The position numbers and the translations under genes are program-made. From JAZLIL01 sp045617405 (GTDB lineage: Bacteria > Bacillota > Clostridia > Lachnospirales > Lachnospiraceae), in contig JAZLIL010000193.1 of NCBI GenBank assembly GCA_045617405.1, positions 1 through 25,333 of the forward strand: a stretch of DNA of 25,333 bases. The letters are read 5' to 3'. Positions 1 through 7,431 of this stretch are shown here, piece by piece. The notes under the pieces are model-generated. The model saw only the letters and a list, made by a program, of their open reading frames with translations, did no database searches and was not told the origin of the DNA. Each line of letters begins with the position of its first letter. Within the stretch, counting starts at the first letter, position 1.

Positions 1-32
1 GTTTTTGGTCCAGTTAATTTTTGGACGCTGCA

Positions 33-1229
33 CTAGAAATCGGCACGAATCCTTGAAATGATATCAAGTCCCTCAGTTTTCTCCTCAAAGTCGCCTTCCT
101 TCATGACATCGGTCACGAATGCAACCTCGCCCTCTTCGGGCTCAACCATCTCGGTAACACCGAGGCGGGCGATTGCCTCTGCCTTCATCTTTGCCGGAAT
201 ACGGACAAAATACTTTGTCTCAAGAGTCTTTCTGTCGCGAAGCTCAAGCTTCTCGGCATCCCAAAGCGTTACCACGTTGATATGACGATGCTTCGCCGCC
301 TCGACGATATCAGCAACAACTGCACTTGCCGTCGGAAGCTTTCCTGCGCCGCGTCCGTAGAACATGAGATCACCGACTGCATTGCCCTTTACCATGACGG
401 CGTTAAATACACCGTTTACCGAATAGAGCGGGCAGTTCGAGCGGATCATCCAGGGCGATACCATGCAAAGATTCTCGTGCTCTTTTCTGAAGATACAGCT
501 GAGCAGCTTTATCTCCGCGCGGAGCTTCTTGGCATATCTGATGTCGGCGGGAATGATCTTCGAAATACCCTCTGTGTAAACGTCCTCTGCGTCGACCTGC
601 TTGCCGTTTGCAAGCGATGCAAGAATGGCGGTCTTTCTGCACGCATCGAGTCCTTCGACATCTGCGGAAGGATCGCGCTCCGCATAGCCCTTTGCCTGTG
701 CCTCCTTAAGTGCTGCGTCAAACTCCGTTCCGTCGTCACGCATCTTTGTAAGGATGTAGTTAGTTGTTCCGTTGATGATACTCTTTACCTCAAGAATATT
801 ATCTGCCGTAAGCGAACGGTTTAACGGTCTGATAATCGGAATGCCGCCACCGACGCTTGCCTCAAAGAAATAGTTGGTGTTATTCTGCTTTGCAATCTCA
901 AGAAGCTCGGCACCGTGCCTTGAAACAAGCTCCTTATTCGAGGTGCAGACTGCCTTACCGGCAAGAAGAAGCTTCTTTGTGAAGGTGTAGGCAGGCTCGA
1001 TGCCTCCCATGACCTCAGCTACGATATCAACCCCGGGATCCTCAAGAATCACGTTGAAATCATGTACAAGAACCTTTTCAACGGGGCTTCCCGGAAAATC
1101 ACGAAGATCCAGGACATACCTGATGTCGATAAGCTGACCGGAATACATGTTGATGTAATCCCTGTTCATAGTAAGTACTTCCACAACACCTGAACCTACC
1201 GTACCGTATCCTAAAACTGCAACATTCAT
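33..1229 (-). CDS. hom: Homoserine dehydrogenase
   Basis: Catalyses NAD(P)H-dependent reduction of aspartate-4-semialdehyde to homoserine in the cytoplasm, the branch point to threonine and methionine. The 398-residue protein has an N-terminal Rossmann fold with GYGTVGSG at 7-14. The family catalytic residues are visible: K99 in SNKE, GTTNYIL at 154-160, and E184, D195 and K199 in the AERDPSAD..GLDACRK block, with the family spacing (E to D 11, D to K 4). The tail after about residue 335 is a short ACT-like segment, somewhat shorter than the regulatory ACT domain of longer homologues, so feedback control may be weak or altered. The ATG at 1229 follows GGGAGGACGTT, a good ribosome binding site. 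It lies 102 bases behind the ACT-domain gene and is probably cotranscribed with it. A weak 5-bp hairpin (8-12 with 22-26) follows the stop. The identification is firm; the regulatory comment is inference. Confidence 0.96.
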   Translation of the reverse strand: MNVAVLGYGTVGSGVVEVLTMNRDYINMYSGQLIDIRYVLDLRDFPGSPVEKVLVHDFNVILEDPGVDIVAEVMGGIEPAYTFTKKLLLAGKAVCTSNKELVSRHGAELLEIAKQNNTNYFFEASVGGGIPIIRPLNRSLTADNILEVKSIINGTTNYILTKMRDDGTEFDAALKEAQAKGYAERDPSADVEGLDACRKTAILASLANGKQVDAEDVYTEGISKIIPADIRYAKKLRAEIKLLSCIFRKEHENLCMVSPWMIRSNCPLYSVNGVFNAVMVKGNAVGDLMFYGRGAGKLPTASAVVADIVEAAKHRHINVVTLWDAEKLELRDRKTLETKYFVRIPAKMKAEAIARLGVTEMVEPEEGEVAFVTDVMKEGDFEEKTEGLDIISRIRADF

Positions 1230-1331
1230 AACGTCCTCCCTGAAAGCTCTAAATTACCCGTTCTTCTAATCTGTAATCTTTGGGCATCTGTCTGTGCCCG
1301 AAAGAAATTCTTTCCTTCTTATTCAGTCTTC

Positions 1332-1781
1332 CTACATCTTGTCCTGGCCGAGAATCTTAAGCGAATTCACACCGTCTATCTCCTCAATCTGCGCAATCAT
1401 CTCGGTAAGTTCCCTTGACTCGGGCCTTAGCTCAATGCCGAGCGTGATTGCAGCGATGCCGCCTGTCGGAATCGACTGGTTGATTGTCAGGATGTTTGCC
1501 TTCCCAAGCGCAATTTCTTTTAATATGATGGCAAGAAGTCCCGGCTTATCATCAACCTGAAGCATGATGTTGATGGTCTTTCCTCTTGTGTTCTCAAGAA
1601 ACGGATATATGTCATCCCTGTACTTGTAGAACGAACTGCGGCTGATTCCGACTTCGTCAACCGCTTCACCGATAGTCATTACTTTTTCGGAATCAATCAG
1701 CCTCTTTGCCTCAACAACCTTAAGCAGAACTTCAGGCACGGCACTCTTTTTAAGAATGAAAAGCTGTTCCTTGTCCTTCAT
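1332..1781 (-). CDS. ACT domain-containing protein (UPF0735/PheB-like)
   Basis: A 149-residue protein with a helix-turn-helix-like N-terminal part (about 34-58, MTIGEAVDEVGISRSSFYKY) and an ACT domain (about 69-145) carrying the characteristic DDKPGLLA loop and a QSIPTGGIAAITLGIE strand. Length and order match the UPF0735/PheB family, whose members lie next to hom or phenylalanine genes in Firmicutes and are presumed amino-acid-binding regulators; no reaction is expected. The reading frame stays open upstream to 1883, but I chose the ATG at 1781 because GGAGGG lies six bases before it and the family starts at this MKD..F pattern. The upstream part would also be mostly non-coding leader of the promoter at 1844-1872. 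It is the first gene of a probable two-gene operon with hom, so it may sense threonine or another pathway product (inference). Confidence 0.9.
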   Translation of the reverse strand: MKDKEQLFILKKSAVPEVLLKVVEAKRLIDSEKVMTIGEAVDEVGISRSSFYKYRDDIYPFLENTRGKTINIMLQVDDKPGLLAIILKEIALGKANILTINQSIPTGGIAAITLGIELRPESRELTEMIAQIEEIDGVNSLKILGQDKM

Positions 1782-1843
1782 ATAACCCTCCGTCCGGGTC
1801 GAGCTGTTCGCCCCACAAAAACATTTGTCCGCAAGTACTGGAT

Positions 1844-1872
1844 ATATTAGCACAATCACCTTAAATATACAA
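1844..1872 (-). promoter_or_regulatory. Promoter of the ACT-hom operon
   Basis: On the minus strand, TTGTAT (1872-1867) and TAATAT (1849-1844) are separated by exactly 17 bases, and the -10 box is preceded by TGC, an extended -10. Predicted transcription starts near 1837, giving a leader of about 55 bases before the ATG at 1781. The arrangement is convincing for a housekeeping sigma promoter but has not been tested. Confidence 0.6.
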
Positions 1873-2065
1873 TAGATTTTCAAAACTCAGTAAAATTTTA
1901 AACAAACTACACCCGCCGGGTACTTACGCCGTCCGTGCGCCGCAAAAGTGCCGCCCGTCGGGTATACCGCTACGAGCGGAGACAACAACGGCCTATCGTT
2001 TCGCAGCGGGCAACAACAGCGGGCGTGACAACGTTTACTTGACAGACACCCGAATTATAAAACGT

Positions 2066-2094
2066 TTTGCATTTTAATCATATTATTGTATAAT
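2066..2094 (+). promoter_or_regulatory. Promoter of the SDR gene
   Basis: A perfect TATAAT at 2089-2094 is preceded, with a 17-base spacer, by TTTGCA at 2066-2071 (four of six to consensus). A perfect TTGACA also occurs at 2039-2044, but only TATAAA-like sequence at too short a distance follows it, so the downstream pair is preferred. Transcription would start near 2101, giving a 66-base leader. Confidence 0.55.
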
Positions 2095-2106
2095 ATAGTC
2101 GATTAG

Positions 2107-2134
2107 GTATCGGAGAGGTAACGGGCTCCGGTAC
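2107..2134 (+). promoter_or_regulatory. 5' leader stem-loop of the SDR transcript
   Basis: GTATCGGAG (2107-2115) pairs with CTCCGGTAC (2126-2134), nine pairs with one G-U, around a ten-base loop AGGTAACGGG. It begins only a few bases after the predicted transcription start. No T-run follows, so it is not a terminator. It may stabilise the 5' end of the message or be a protein or RNA binding element; no known riboswitch class is recognised. Confidence 0.4.
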
Positions 2135-2166
2135 GAGTTTGGAATGTAATAAGAAAGGATCACAGC

Positions 2167-2940
2167 ATGCTGCCTAAGATTGTAATAGTGACGGGAGCTT
2201 CAAGGGGTATAGGAAGTGCCACCGCCAGGAAATTTGCAAAGGAGGGCTTTCATCTTGCTCTCTGCTCAAGCTCGTCATCCGCACAGCTTGAAGAAACTGC
2301 CGAAAAATGCAAAAGCTATGGTGTTCAGGTCGAAACCTGGACCTGCGATGTATCGGATTCAAAGAGCGTTGACACTTTTATCTCCGGAGTTCTCGAAAAG
2401 TACGAACATGTTGATGTGCTTGTCAACAACGCCGGCATTTCATATACCGGACTTTTTACGGAGATGAGTGACGACGACTGGCACAAGGTCATGGGAATCA
2501 ATCTCGATTCCATGTTTTACACGAGCCGCCGCCTTATCCCTTCAATGATAAAGCAGGGCTTCGGAAGCATTGTGAATGTTTCATCCGTCTGGGGAACCTT
2601 CGGTGCCTCCTGCGAGGTTGCCTACTCAGCTTCAAAGGGCGGTGTAAACGCACTCACAAAAGCACTCGCCGAGGAGCTTGAGCCCTCGAACATCATGGTA
2701 AACGCCATTTCCTGCGGTTTCATTGACACCCACATGAATTCCCACCTCTCAATCGATGAGATTAACGAGCTCTGCAAGGACATCCCCATCGGAAGAATGA
2801 TCCAGCCGAAGGAGGTTGCAGACTGCATCTTCTCAACCGCAATCTCACAGAATACGGGAAGAATCGTCGACTGTGACGGCGGCTGGAGAAAGACACTCGA
2901 GCTTAAGAGGAACAGGTATGTCGGCGAACAAACGAATTAA
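2167..2940 (+). CDS. SDR-family NAD(P)-dependent oxidoreductase (FabG-like)
   Basis: A classical short-chain dehydrogenase of 257 residues. The cofactor-binding TGASRGIG lies at 9-16, the NNAG motif at 87-90, the structural Asn at 112 and the catalytic Ser140, Tyr153, Lys157 set in YSASK. It resembles 3-oxoacyl-ACP reductases (FabG). No fatty-acid or polyketide genes are nearby, so the substrate is uncertain and a different hydroxyacyl or sugar alcohol substrate is possible. A DVSD after the third strand suits NADPH enzymes, though this is only indicative. The ATG at 2167 follows AGAAAGGA at a normal distance. The 3' end overlaps the next gene by 23 bases, so the two are translated as a coupled pair from the promoter at 2066-2094. 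Confidence 0.88.
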   Translation: MLPKIVIVTGASRGIGSATARKFAKEGFHLALCSSSSSAQLEETAEKCKSYGVQVETWTCDVSDSKSVDTFISGVLEKYEHVDVLVNNAGISYTGLFTEMSDDDWHKVMGINLDSMFYTSRRLIPSMIKQGFGSIVNVSSVWGTFGASCEVAYSASKGGVNALTKALAEELEPSNIMVNAISCGFIDTHMNSHLSIDEINELCKDIPIGRMIQPKEVADCIFSTAISQNTGRIVDCDGGWRKTLELKRNRYVGEQTN

Positions 2941-3679
2941 TCCGATATTACGGCTTCTTGCCGCATTAGGCACCGTCTCATTGACGGTGCTTGTTTCTAT
3001 GGCCGCATATTCTCTTGCGGGAAGGCTTGAAGTCGAGCGTGAAAGCGACAGACATTCTTTCGAAACGGCTGCTTTTGAAAACGAATATCCGCTTTCTCCC
3101 GTAGAGGTCTTTGCCGCAGCCGACAAAAATAATACCCTCACCGGAATTGTAATCTCCTTTCTTGATACTTCCGAAAACGAAATGATCTTTCTGCGTGTTC
3201 CCGTAAACACAACTTTCGAAATGTCTGTCGGTCTCTACGTAGAGCTCTCGTCAGACAACCCCCGGCTTCCGAAGATTGTCAATATGTCCGGAATCATCAA
3301 CTACTATGACGGTGAAGATAAAAGTCCGGCATATGAAGCTCTGAGGAGAATTTGCGGTGAATTTCTTCCGAAAGAGCCCGATTTCTGCACAATTCTCAAC
3401 CCGAAAACCTTTAACGGTCTTTTTGACATCAGAAGTACGGAGGGCTTTAGTGCCGGTTCGACTCTTATGTCATATAAAAACCGTCTGAGCACTATGCCTC
3501 TTCTTATAGACCTCTCAGCTAATTTTGCAACCAATTGCCCCGAAGAAACACGTCTTGCATATCTTGAATCTCTTGACGCTCTCTCAGAATCGGACGTCCT
3601 TTTCATGGAATGTCCCGGTATCTCAACCAATTCGGGTTTTGTAGTCGACAAAGAACGCCTCGCTGAAATGATTAAGTAG
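2918..3679 (+). CDS. Membrane-anchored protein of unknown function (possible degenerate LCP-like fold)
   Basis: A 253-residue protein not recognised with certainty. One N-terminal transmembrane segment (about 9-33) places the remainder outside the cell. The middle region (about 72-150) faintly follows LytR-CpsA-Psr proteins: a strand ending in FLRVPVNTTF where active LCP enzymes have a P-R-D type motif, then an INYYDGEDKSPAYEALRRI segment. The arginine after the proline is replaced by valine, and the protein is shorter than usual LCP enzymes, so phosphotransferase activity is doubtful. I chose the ATG at 2918, preceded by AAGAGGA, because it leads directly into the membrane segment; the frame is open further upstream inside the SDR gene. 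The 23-base overlap with the SDR gene suggests coupled translation. The LCP relation is a weak inference. Confidence 0.6.
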   Translation: MSANKRINPILRLLAALGTVSLTVLVSMAAYSLAGRLEVERESDRHSFETAAFENEYPLSPVEVFAAADKNNTLTGIVISFLDTSENEMIFLRVPVNTTFEMSVGLYVELSSDNPRLPKIVNMSGIINYYDGEDKSPAYEALRRICGEFLPKEPDFCTILNPKTFNGLFDIRSTEGFSAGSTLMSYKNRLSTMPLLIDLSANFATNCPEETRLAYLESLDALSESDVLFMECPGISTNSGFVVDKERLAEMIK

Positions 3680-3682
3680 CTA

Positions 3683-3711
3683 TTGACAAATCGTGAGGCA
3701 GACAGTATTCT
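3683..3711 (+). promoter_or_regulatory. Promoter of the citrate-synthase-like gene
   Basis: A perfect TTGACA (3683-3688), a 17-base spacer and TATTCT (3706-3711) form a strong housekeeping promoter starting only four bases after the preceding stop codon. The palindrome described next covers the expected transcription start, which suggests repression by blocking. Confidence 0.75.
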
Positions 3712-3712
3712 A

Positions 3713-3750
3713 GTATCATTGTATGATTGTATACAATTATACAATGATAC
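3713..3750 (+). promoter_or_regulatory. 38-bp nested palindromic operator, probable GntR/FCD site
   Basis: The left half GTATCATTGTATGATTGTA and right half TACAATTATACAATGATAC are reverse complements with a single G-T exception. The core ATTGTATACAAT (3726-3737) is itself a perfect palindrome and carries the GT..AC pattern typical of GntR-superfamily operators; the TTGTAT half-site occurs again on each side. It sits directly behind the -10 box. The FCD regulator encoded at 5312-5986 is the natural candidate to bind it. As RNA it would also form a long hairpin near the 5' end of the message, but no T-run follows. Confidence 0.7.
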
Positions 3751-3815
3751 AGAAGCCTCATTCTTGTAAGTGAAAAACAGAGCGTGCCGTCGGACATGCG
3801 GAAACGGAGATAATA

Positions 3816-5237
3816 ATGGACAAAGATTCTAAACTTCAGGCAAAGCAGGACATAAAGCTCAGCTACAGAACAAATCTTCTTGAGCAGGATCCCTATGCGT
3901 ATTCACTTCAGGACGTCGAAGACCCTGCCCTTTTCAGACAAATGTTTCCCTATGATGAAGTACCGAAAATAGCATTCAACTACAGACGTGTTCCCGAGAA
4001 CATGCCCGATCAGATTTTCATTACAGACACTACCTTCCGTGACGGTCAGCAGTCAAGAACACCCTACACTACAAAGCAGATGGTTGAGATTTACAAGATG
4101 CTCCACCGCCTCGGCGGCGAGAACGGCATCATCCGTCAAACGGAGTTCTTCGCCTACTCAAAGAAGGACACCGATGCCATCAGACAGTGCATGGATCTTG
4201 GCTATGATTTTCCCGAAATCACGACCTGGATCAGAGCATCAAAGGATGACTTCAACCTTGTTAAGGACCTCGGCATAAAGGAGACAGGTGTTCTCGTAAG
4301 CTGCTCCGACTACCACATCTTCAACAAGATGGGGCTGACAAGAAAGCAGGCTCTTGATAAGTACCTCGGAATCGTAAAGGATTGCATCGAAGCCGGCCTC
4401 TGCCCGCGCTGCCACTTTGAAGACATCACGCGTGCCGATTTCTACGGCTTCGTAATTCCCTTCGCATCTTCCCTCATGAAGCTTCACGAAGAGACAGGTG
4501 TTCCCATCAAAATCCGTGCCTGCGACACACTCGGCTACGGCGTTCCTTATCCCGGTGTCGCACTCCCGAGAAGTGTTTCCGGTATCATCTACGGTCTTCA
4601 GCATTACTGCGGTTTCCCGAGCGAAATGCTTGAGTGGCACGGTCACAACGATTTTTATAAAGCAGTAGTAAATGCAACCACTGCATGGCTGCACGGCGCA
4701 AGCGCAGTAAACTGTTCACTCCTTGGAATCGGTGAGCGTACCGGCAATGTTCCGCTTGAGGCAATGGTATTTGAGTACGCATCTCTTCGCGGTACATTCG
4801 ACGGAATGGATCCTACCGTAATCACAGAGCTTTCAGATTACATCGTTCATGAAACCGGCTATGATCTTCCTCCCATGACTCCGTTTGTCGGACGTCACTT
4901 CAACCTCACAAGAGCCGGAATCCATGCGGACGGACTTCTTAAGGATCAGGAGATTTACAACATCTTTGATACAGAGAAGCTTCTTAACAGACCTCCCTTC
5001 GTATCCATCAATCAGAATTCGGGTATCGCAGGCATTGCCTACTGGATGAACACCTTCTACGGACTCACCGGAGACAACAAGCTTACAAAGAAGGACGAGA
5101 TTGTTGTTCAGCTCAAAAAATGGGTTGACGAGGAATACTCAACAGGACGCCAGACACTTGTCTCGGACGAGGAGCTCGACGAGGTTCTTGCAAAAATCTC
5201 ACCCGAATTCCACAGGAATCACTCAAAACTCAGATAA
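3816..5237 (+). CDS. Re-citrate synthase / isopropylmalate-homocitrate synthase family protein
   Basis: A 473-residue DRE-TIM metallolyase that joins an acyl-CoA to a 2-oxo acid in the cytoplasm. The metal and base motif DTTFRDGQQS is at 71-80, the metal-binding HGHND at 275-279, and GIGERTGN at 304-311; a C-terminal AGIHADGLLKD element at 367-377 matches the accessory domain of this family. It differs from leucine-pathway LeuA in HGHND (LeuA has HxHDD) and in a long N-terminal lead-in (FPYDEVPKIAFN at 44-55). From memory, this closely matches the Re-face citrate synthase of Clostridium kluyveri, so citrate formation from acetyl-CoA and oxaloacetate for glutamate synthesis is the best guess. 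Homocitrate or isopropylmalate synthesis cannot be excluded. The ATG at 3816 follows GGAGATAATA. A GntR/FCD regulator gene follows 74 bases later. Confidence 0.85.
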   Translation: MDKDSKLQAKQDIKLSYRTNLLEQDPYAYSLQDVEDPALFRQMFPYDEVPKIAFNYRRVPENMPDQIFITDTTFRDGQQSRTPYTTKQMVEIYKMLHRLGGENGIIRQTEFFAYSKKDTDAIRQCMDLGYDFPEITTWIRASKDDFNLVKDLGIKETGVLVSCSDYHIFNKMGLTRKQALDKYLGIVKDCIEAGLCPRCHFEDITRADFYGFVIPFASSLMKLHEETGVPIKIRACDTLGYGVPYPGVALPRSVSGIIYGLQHYCGFPSEMLEWHGHNDFYKAVVNATTAWLHGASAVNCSLLGIGERTGNVPLEAMVFEYASLRGTFDGMDPTVITELSDYIVHETGYDLPPMTPFVGRHFNLTRAGIHADGLLKDQEIYNIFDTEKLLNRPPFVSINQNSGIAGIAYWMNTFYGLTGDNKLTKKDEIVVQLKKWVDEEYSTGRQTLVSDEELDEVLAKISPEFHRNHSKLR

Positions 5238-5311
5238 TGACTGCTGTCGGTACGCTGCTTTTACGCCGCACCGATCAATTCACACGATTTTCATTTTGCA
5301 GGTGACTAAAC

Positions 5312-5986
5312 ATGAAGGCTATAGAACAGGAGAAGGACACAGTCTCACTTCGTGCGCGCGTTTTCAGTTCCCTTGAAAACGCGATAATCAACGGTGAATA
5401 CAAAGAGGGTGACACCCTGAACGAGATCAAGATCTCGGGCATCCTCGGAGTCAGCCGAACCCCGGTCAGGGAATCCCTCATGCAGCTCGAACTCGAAGGA
5501 CTTGTAGAGAACATTCCGAACAAGGGTGCCATCGTCATCGGGCTCGCAAAGAAGGACATTCGGGACATCTACGAAATACGTCTTCGGATTGAAAGCTTTG
5601 CAACCGAGCTTGCCGTTGACAACATCAGTAATGAAGAGCTCGATGCACTTGAGAAAATTGTCGAGCTTCAGGAATACTATGCGGGAAAAGGCAACACAAG
5701 CCAGATTCATCAGTTAGACAGCGACTTTCACAACATCATCTACGAGGCAAGCGGAAATCGCTTTCTTGCAAACCAGCTCACAAGCCTCCACAAACAGATA
5801 AAGCGTGCAAGAGGTCTTTCGCTCGATGCAAACAACCGAAGCCCCGTTGCAGTTACGGAGCACAGAAGCATGCTTGATGCCATAAAGGCGGGAAACAAAG
5901 AGCTTGCGAAGGAACTGACAACAATGCATGTGAGAAATGCCTACGACAATCTGATTGCAGAACTCTCCGAAAAACCGCTGTATTAA
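5312..5986 (+). CDS. GntR family transcriptional regulator, FCD (FadR-type) ligand domain
   Basis: A 224-residue DNA-binding repressor or activator. The winged helix-turn-helix occupies about 11-78 with the signature GVSRTPVRESLMQLELEGLV at 46-65. The all-helical FCD domain occupies about 82-215 and shows the usual metal-site residues D136, H140, H184 and H206, so it probably binds a carboxylate through a metal ion. Length is normal. The ATG at 5312 has only a modest ribosome binding site (AGGTGA). It lies 74 bases after the citrate-synthase-like gene with no terminator between, and the pair ends at the hairpin 5993-6025. It most likely binds the palindrome at 3713-3750 and controls its own operon in response to an organic acid, perhaps citrate or a related acid (inference). 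Confidence 0.93.
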   Translation: MKAIEQEKDTVSLRARVFSSLENAIINGEYKEGDTLNEIKISGILGVSRTPVRESLMQLELEGLVENIPNKGAIVIGLAKKDIRDIYEIRLRIESFATELAVDNISNEELDALEKIVELQEYYAGKGNTSQIHQLDSDFHNIIYEASGNRFLANQLTSLHKQIKRARGLSLDANNRSPVAVTEHRSMLDAIKAGNKELAKELTTMHVRNAYDNLIAELSEKPLY

Positions 5987-5992
5987 AAATCC

Positions 5993-6025
5993 AAAGGGAT
6001 TGCACTTTGACGGTGCAATCCCTTT
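5993..6025 (+). terminator. Bidirectional rho-independent terminator
   Basis: A perfect 13-bp stem (AAAGGGATTGCAC at 5993-6005 with GTGCAATCCCTTT at 6013-6025) around a seven-base loop is followed by ATTTTT on the plus strand. Read from the other side it is followed by GGATTTTT. It lies between convergent genes and would stop both the GntR transcript and the ctpA transcript. Confidence 0.92.
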
Positions 6026-6077
6026 ATTTTTACGAGCAGGCAGCAAAGCGGATTTCGAGAAACATTTCCCATATGAG

Positions 6078-7400
6078 CTACTTTGAAGAACCGGCAGCCT
6101 GCTCGAGAAGAATCTCCTCCGCTCTTTCTATCTGATTGTCCGTTTCTCTGAGACTGATTGAGGTGTAGAAGTACTCTTCATCGAGAAGGACCTCCTCGTC
6201 GGGCTCAATGCCCTCACCATGGATGCAGACTCCCGACGGTGTGTAATAGCGCTCAACGGTGAGCTTCACTGCCGAATTGTCGACAAAGAGCGGGTAGGTA
6301 ATCTGAACTATTCCCTTTCCGAAAGTCTTTGTGCCGACAACAGTCGCGCGGTTGTTGTCCTTCATGGCACCCGTAAAGATTTCCGAGGCACTTGCCGTGT
6401 AAGCGTTGACAAGGACTACTACCGGCTTGTCAAAGGACGTGTCGTCCTGCGCAAAATACTCCTCGATGTTTCCGTCTTTATCCTCTGTGTAAACGAGACG
6501 TCCTTCGGGAATCATCCTGTCGAGCATAGCCACGCAGCTGTCAAAGAGACCGCCGCCATTACTTCTAAGGTCGATAATCAGACCTTCCATGCCTTTCGAT
6601 TCAAGCTCATCAATGGCTTTTTCAAACTGCTCGCAGGTAATCGTATCGAACTCCTCGATTCTGATGTATCCGATGTTATTATCCCTCATTTTATACTTTA
6701 TGGTCGGAGACGAGATGATTTCGCGGGTAATCGTGAGATTGATGATGTCGGGATCTGACGCACGATACACTCCGACTACAACCGTAGTCTCGGGTGTGCC
6801 TTTCATCTTTGCGACGACCTCATCAAGAGAGAAGCCCGTCATGTCCTCTCCGTCAATCTCCGCTATATAATCACCGGGCTGCATTCCGGCTCTGATTGCA
6901 GGACTGTCTTCAAACGGCTCGACGATATAGCAAAGCTCGTAATCATAGTCGAAAGAAACGTAGGCACCGATACCTCCGTAGATACCCCCTATGCCCTCGA
7001 GCATCTCCTTATACTCTTTGTCTGTGTAATAATCCGCATACTTGTCATCAAGAGACGACATGATGCCGTTAATTATCCCATCCTGAACAGCCCCGGCAGT
7101 GATATCATCGATGTAGTTATTTTCAACGATGTTTAAGACACGCTGCAGCTTCATGCTGTAGGTCCCTGTAAACACCTTCTCAAGAAGAGTCTCTTCTGCG
7201 GTTACTGCTTCTGTTCCGGTTTCATCCTTTGAGGAATCGGCCCCGTTCTGATAGAGATAGGCATAATTGGGATCTGTGTAGATTTTCAGATACGTCAGTG
7301 CACCGGGGTTCATAACAATAAACGCCGTGACACCGACTGTGAGTACCATCAGACTGATGAGTACACCAACGACGATACCGTATGCAAAACGATTTTTCAT
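6078..7400 (-). CDS. ctpA: S41 family C-terminal processing peptidase (CtpA-type)
   Basis: A membrane-anchored serine protease of 440 residues acting outside the cell. A transmembrane or uncleaved signal segment spans about 8-30. An N-terminal helical part is followed by a PDZ domain (about 135-225; GGIYGGIGAYV and AGMQPGDYIAEIDG) and the S41 core. The catalytic pair with its Gln helper is present with family spacing: S337 in TASASEI, K362 in TFGKGIVQ, Q366. Length matches CtpA/CtpB. The frame is open upstream to 7538, but the ATG at 7400 (AAAGGA eight bases before) leads directly into the membrane segment and avoids overlap with the M23 gene. It lies 31 bases downstream of the M23 gene, last in the FtsEX cluster. 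It probably trims exported or wall-lytic proteins, possibly the neighbouring M23 enzyme (inference). Confidence 0.93.
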   Translation of the reverse strand: MKNRFAYGIVVGVLISLMVLTVGVTAFIVMNPGALTYLKIYTDPNYAYLYQNGADSSKDETGTEAVTAEETLLEKVFTGTYSMKLQRVLNIVENNYIDDITAGAVQDGIINGIMSSLDDKYADYYTDKEYKEMLEGIGGIYGGIGAYVSFDYDYELCYIVEPFEDSPAIRAGMQPGDYIAEIDGEDMTGFSLDEVVAKMKGTPETTVVVGVYRASDPDIINLTITREIISSPTIKYKMRDNNIGYIRIEEFDTITCEQFEKAIDELESKGMEGLIIDLRSNGGGLFDSCVAMLDRMIPEGRLVYTEDKDGNIEEYFAQDDTSFDKPVVVLVNAYTASASEIFTGAMKDNNRATVVGTKTFGKGIVQITYPLFVDNSAVKLTVERYYTPSGVCIHGEGIEPDEEVLLDEEYFYTSISLRETDNQIERAEEILLEQAAGSSK

Positions 7401-7431
7401 TAACTGTGTCCTTTCAGGCTTGTAATAATAA

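Larger units (their letters stand above)
1782..2166. other. Divergent intergenic region with GC-rich core
   Basis: This is the only gene-free stretch longer than 300 bases. Its left end (1782-1872) holds the leader and promoter of the ACT-hom operon and its right end (2066-2166) holds the promoter and leader of the SDR gene. Between them, about 1909-2035 is clearly richer in G+C than the AT-rich promoter flanks. It contains short palindromes (CCCGCCGGG at 1912-1920; CCGCT/AGCGG at 1967-1979) and an imperfect direct repeat (GCGGAGACAACAACGGC and GCGGGCAACAACAGCGG). No convincing open reading frame, tRNA or known riboswitch pattern was recognised in it. Confidence 0.5.

Noticed and set aside
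8..26. Hairpin after the homoserine dehydrogenase gene as a terminator
   Set aside because: Only five base pairs and no uninterrupted T-run; too weak to list as a terminator.
282..824. 180-codon open frame on the plus strand
   Set aside because: It lies wholly opposite the well-supported homoserine dehydrogenase gene, has no ribosome binding site of note and its translation is cysteine- and arginine-rich without any recognisable domain.
1909..2035. CRISPR-like repeats suggested by the CAACAAC motif
   Set aside because: Only two imperfect copies with no regular spacers and no cas genes nearby.
2039..2061. TTGACA with nearby TATAAA as the SDR promoter
   Set aside because: The spacing is only 11 bases, too short for sigma-70-type promoters; the TATAAT at 2089-2094 with a 17-base spacer is better.
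5238..5311. Possible terminator or operator between the citrate-synthase-like and GntR genes
   Set aside because: Only a short CGGT/ACCG stem without a T-run and no copy of the upstream palindrome is present.
6219..6758. 179-codon open frame on the plus strand
   Set aside because: Antisense to the S41 protease core where the catalytic motifs are read on the other strand; no evidence for a second gene.
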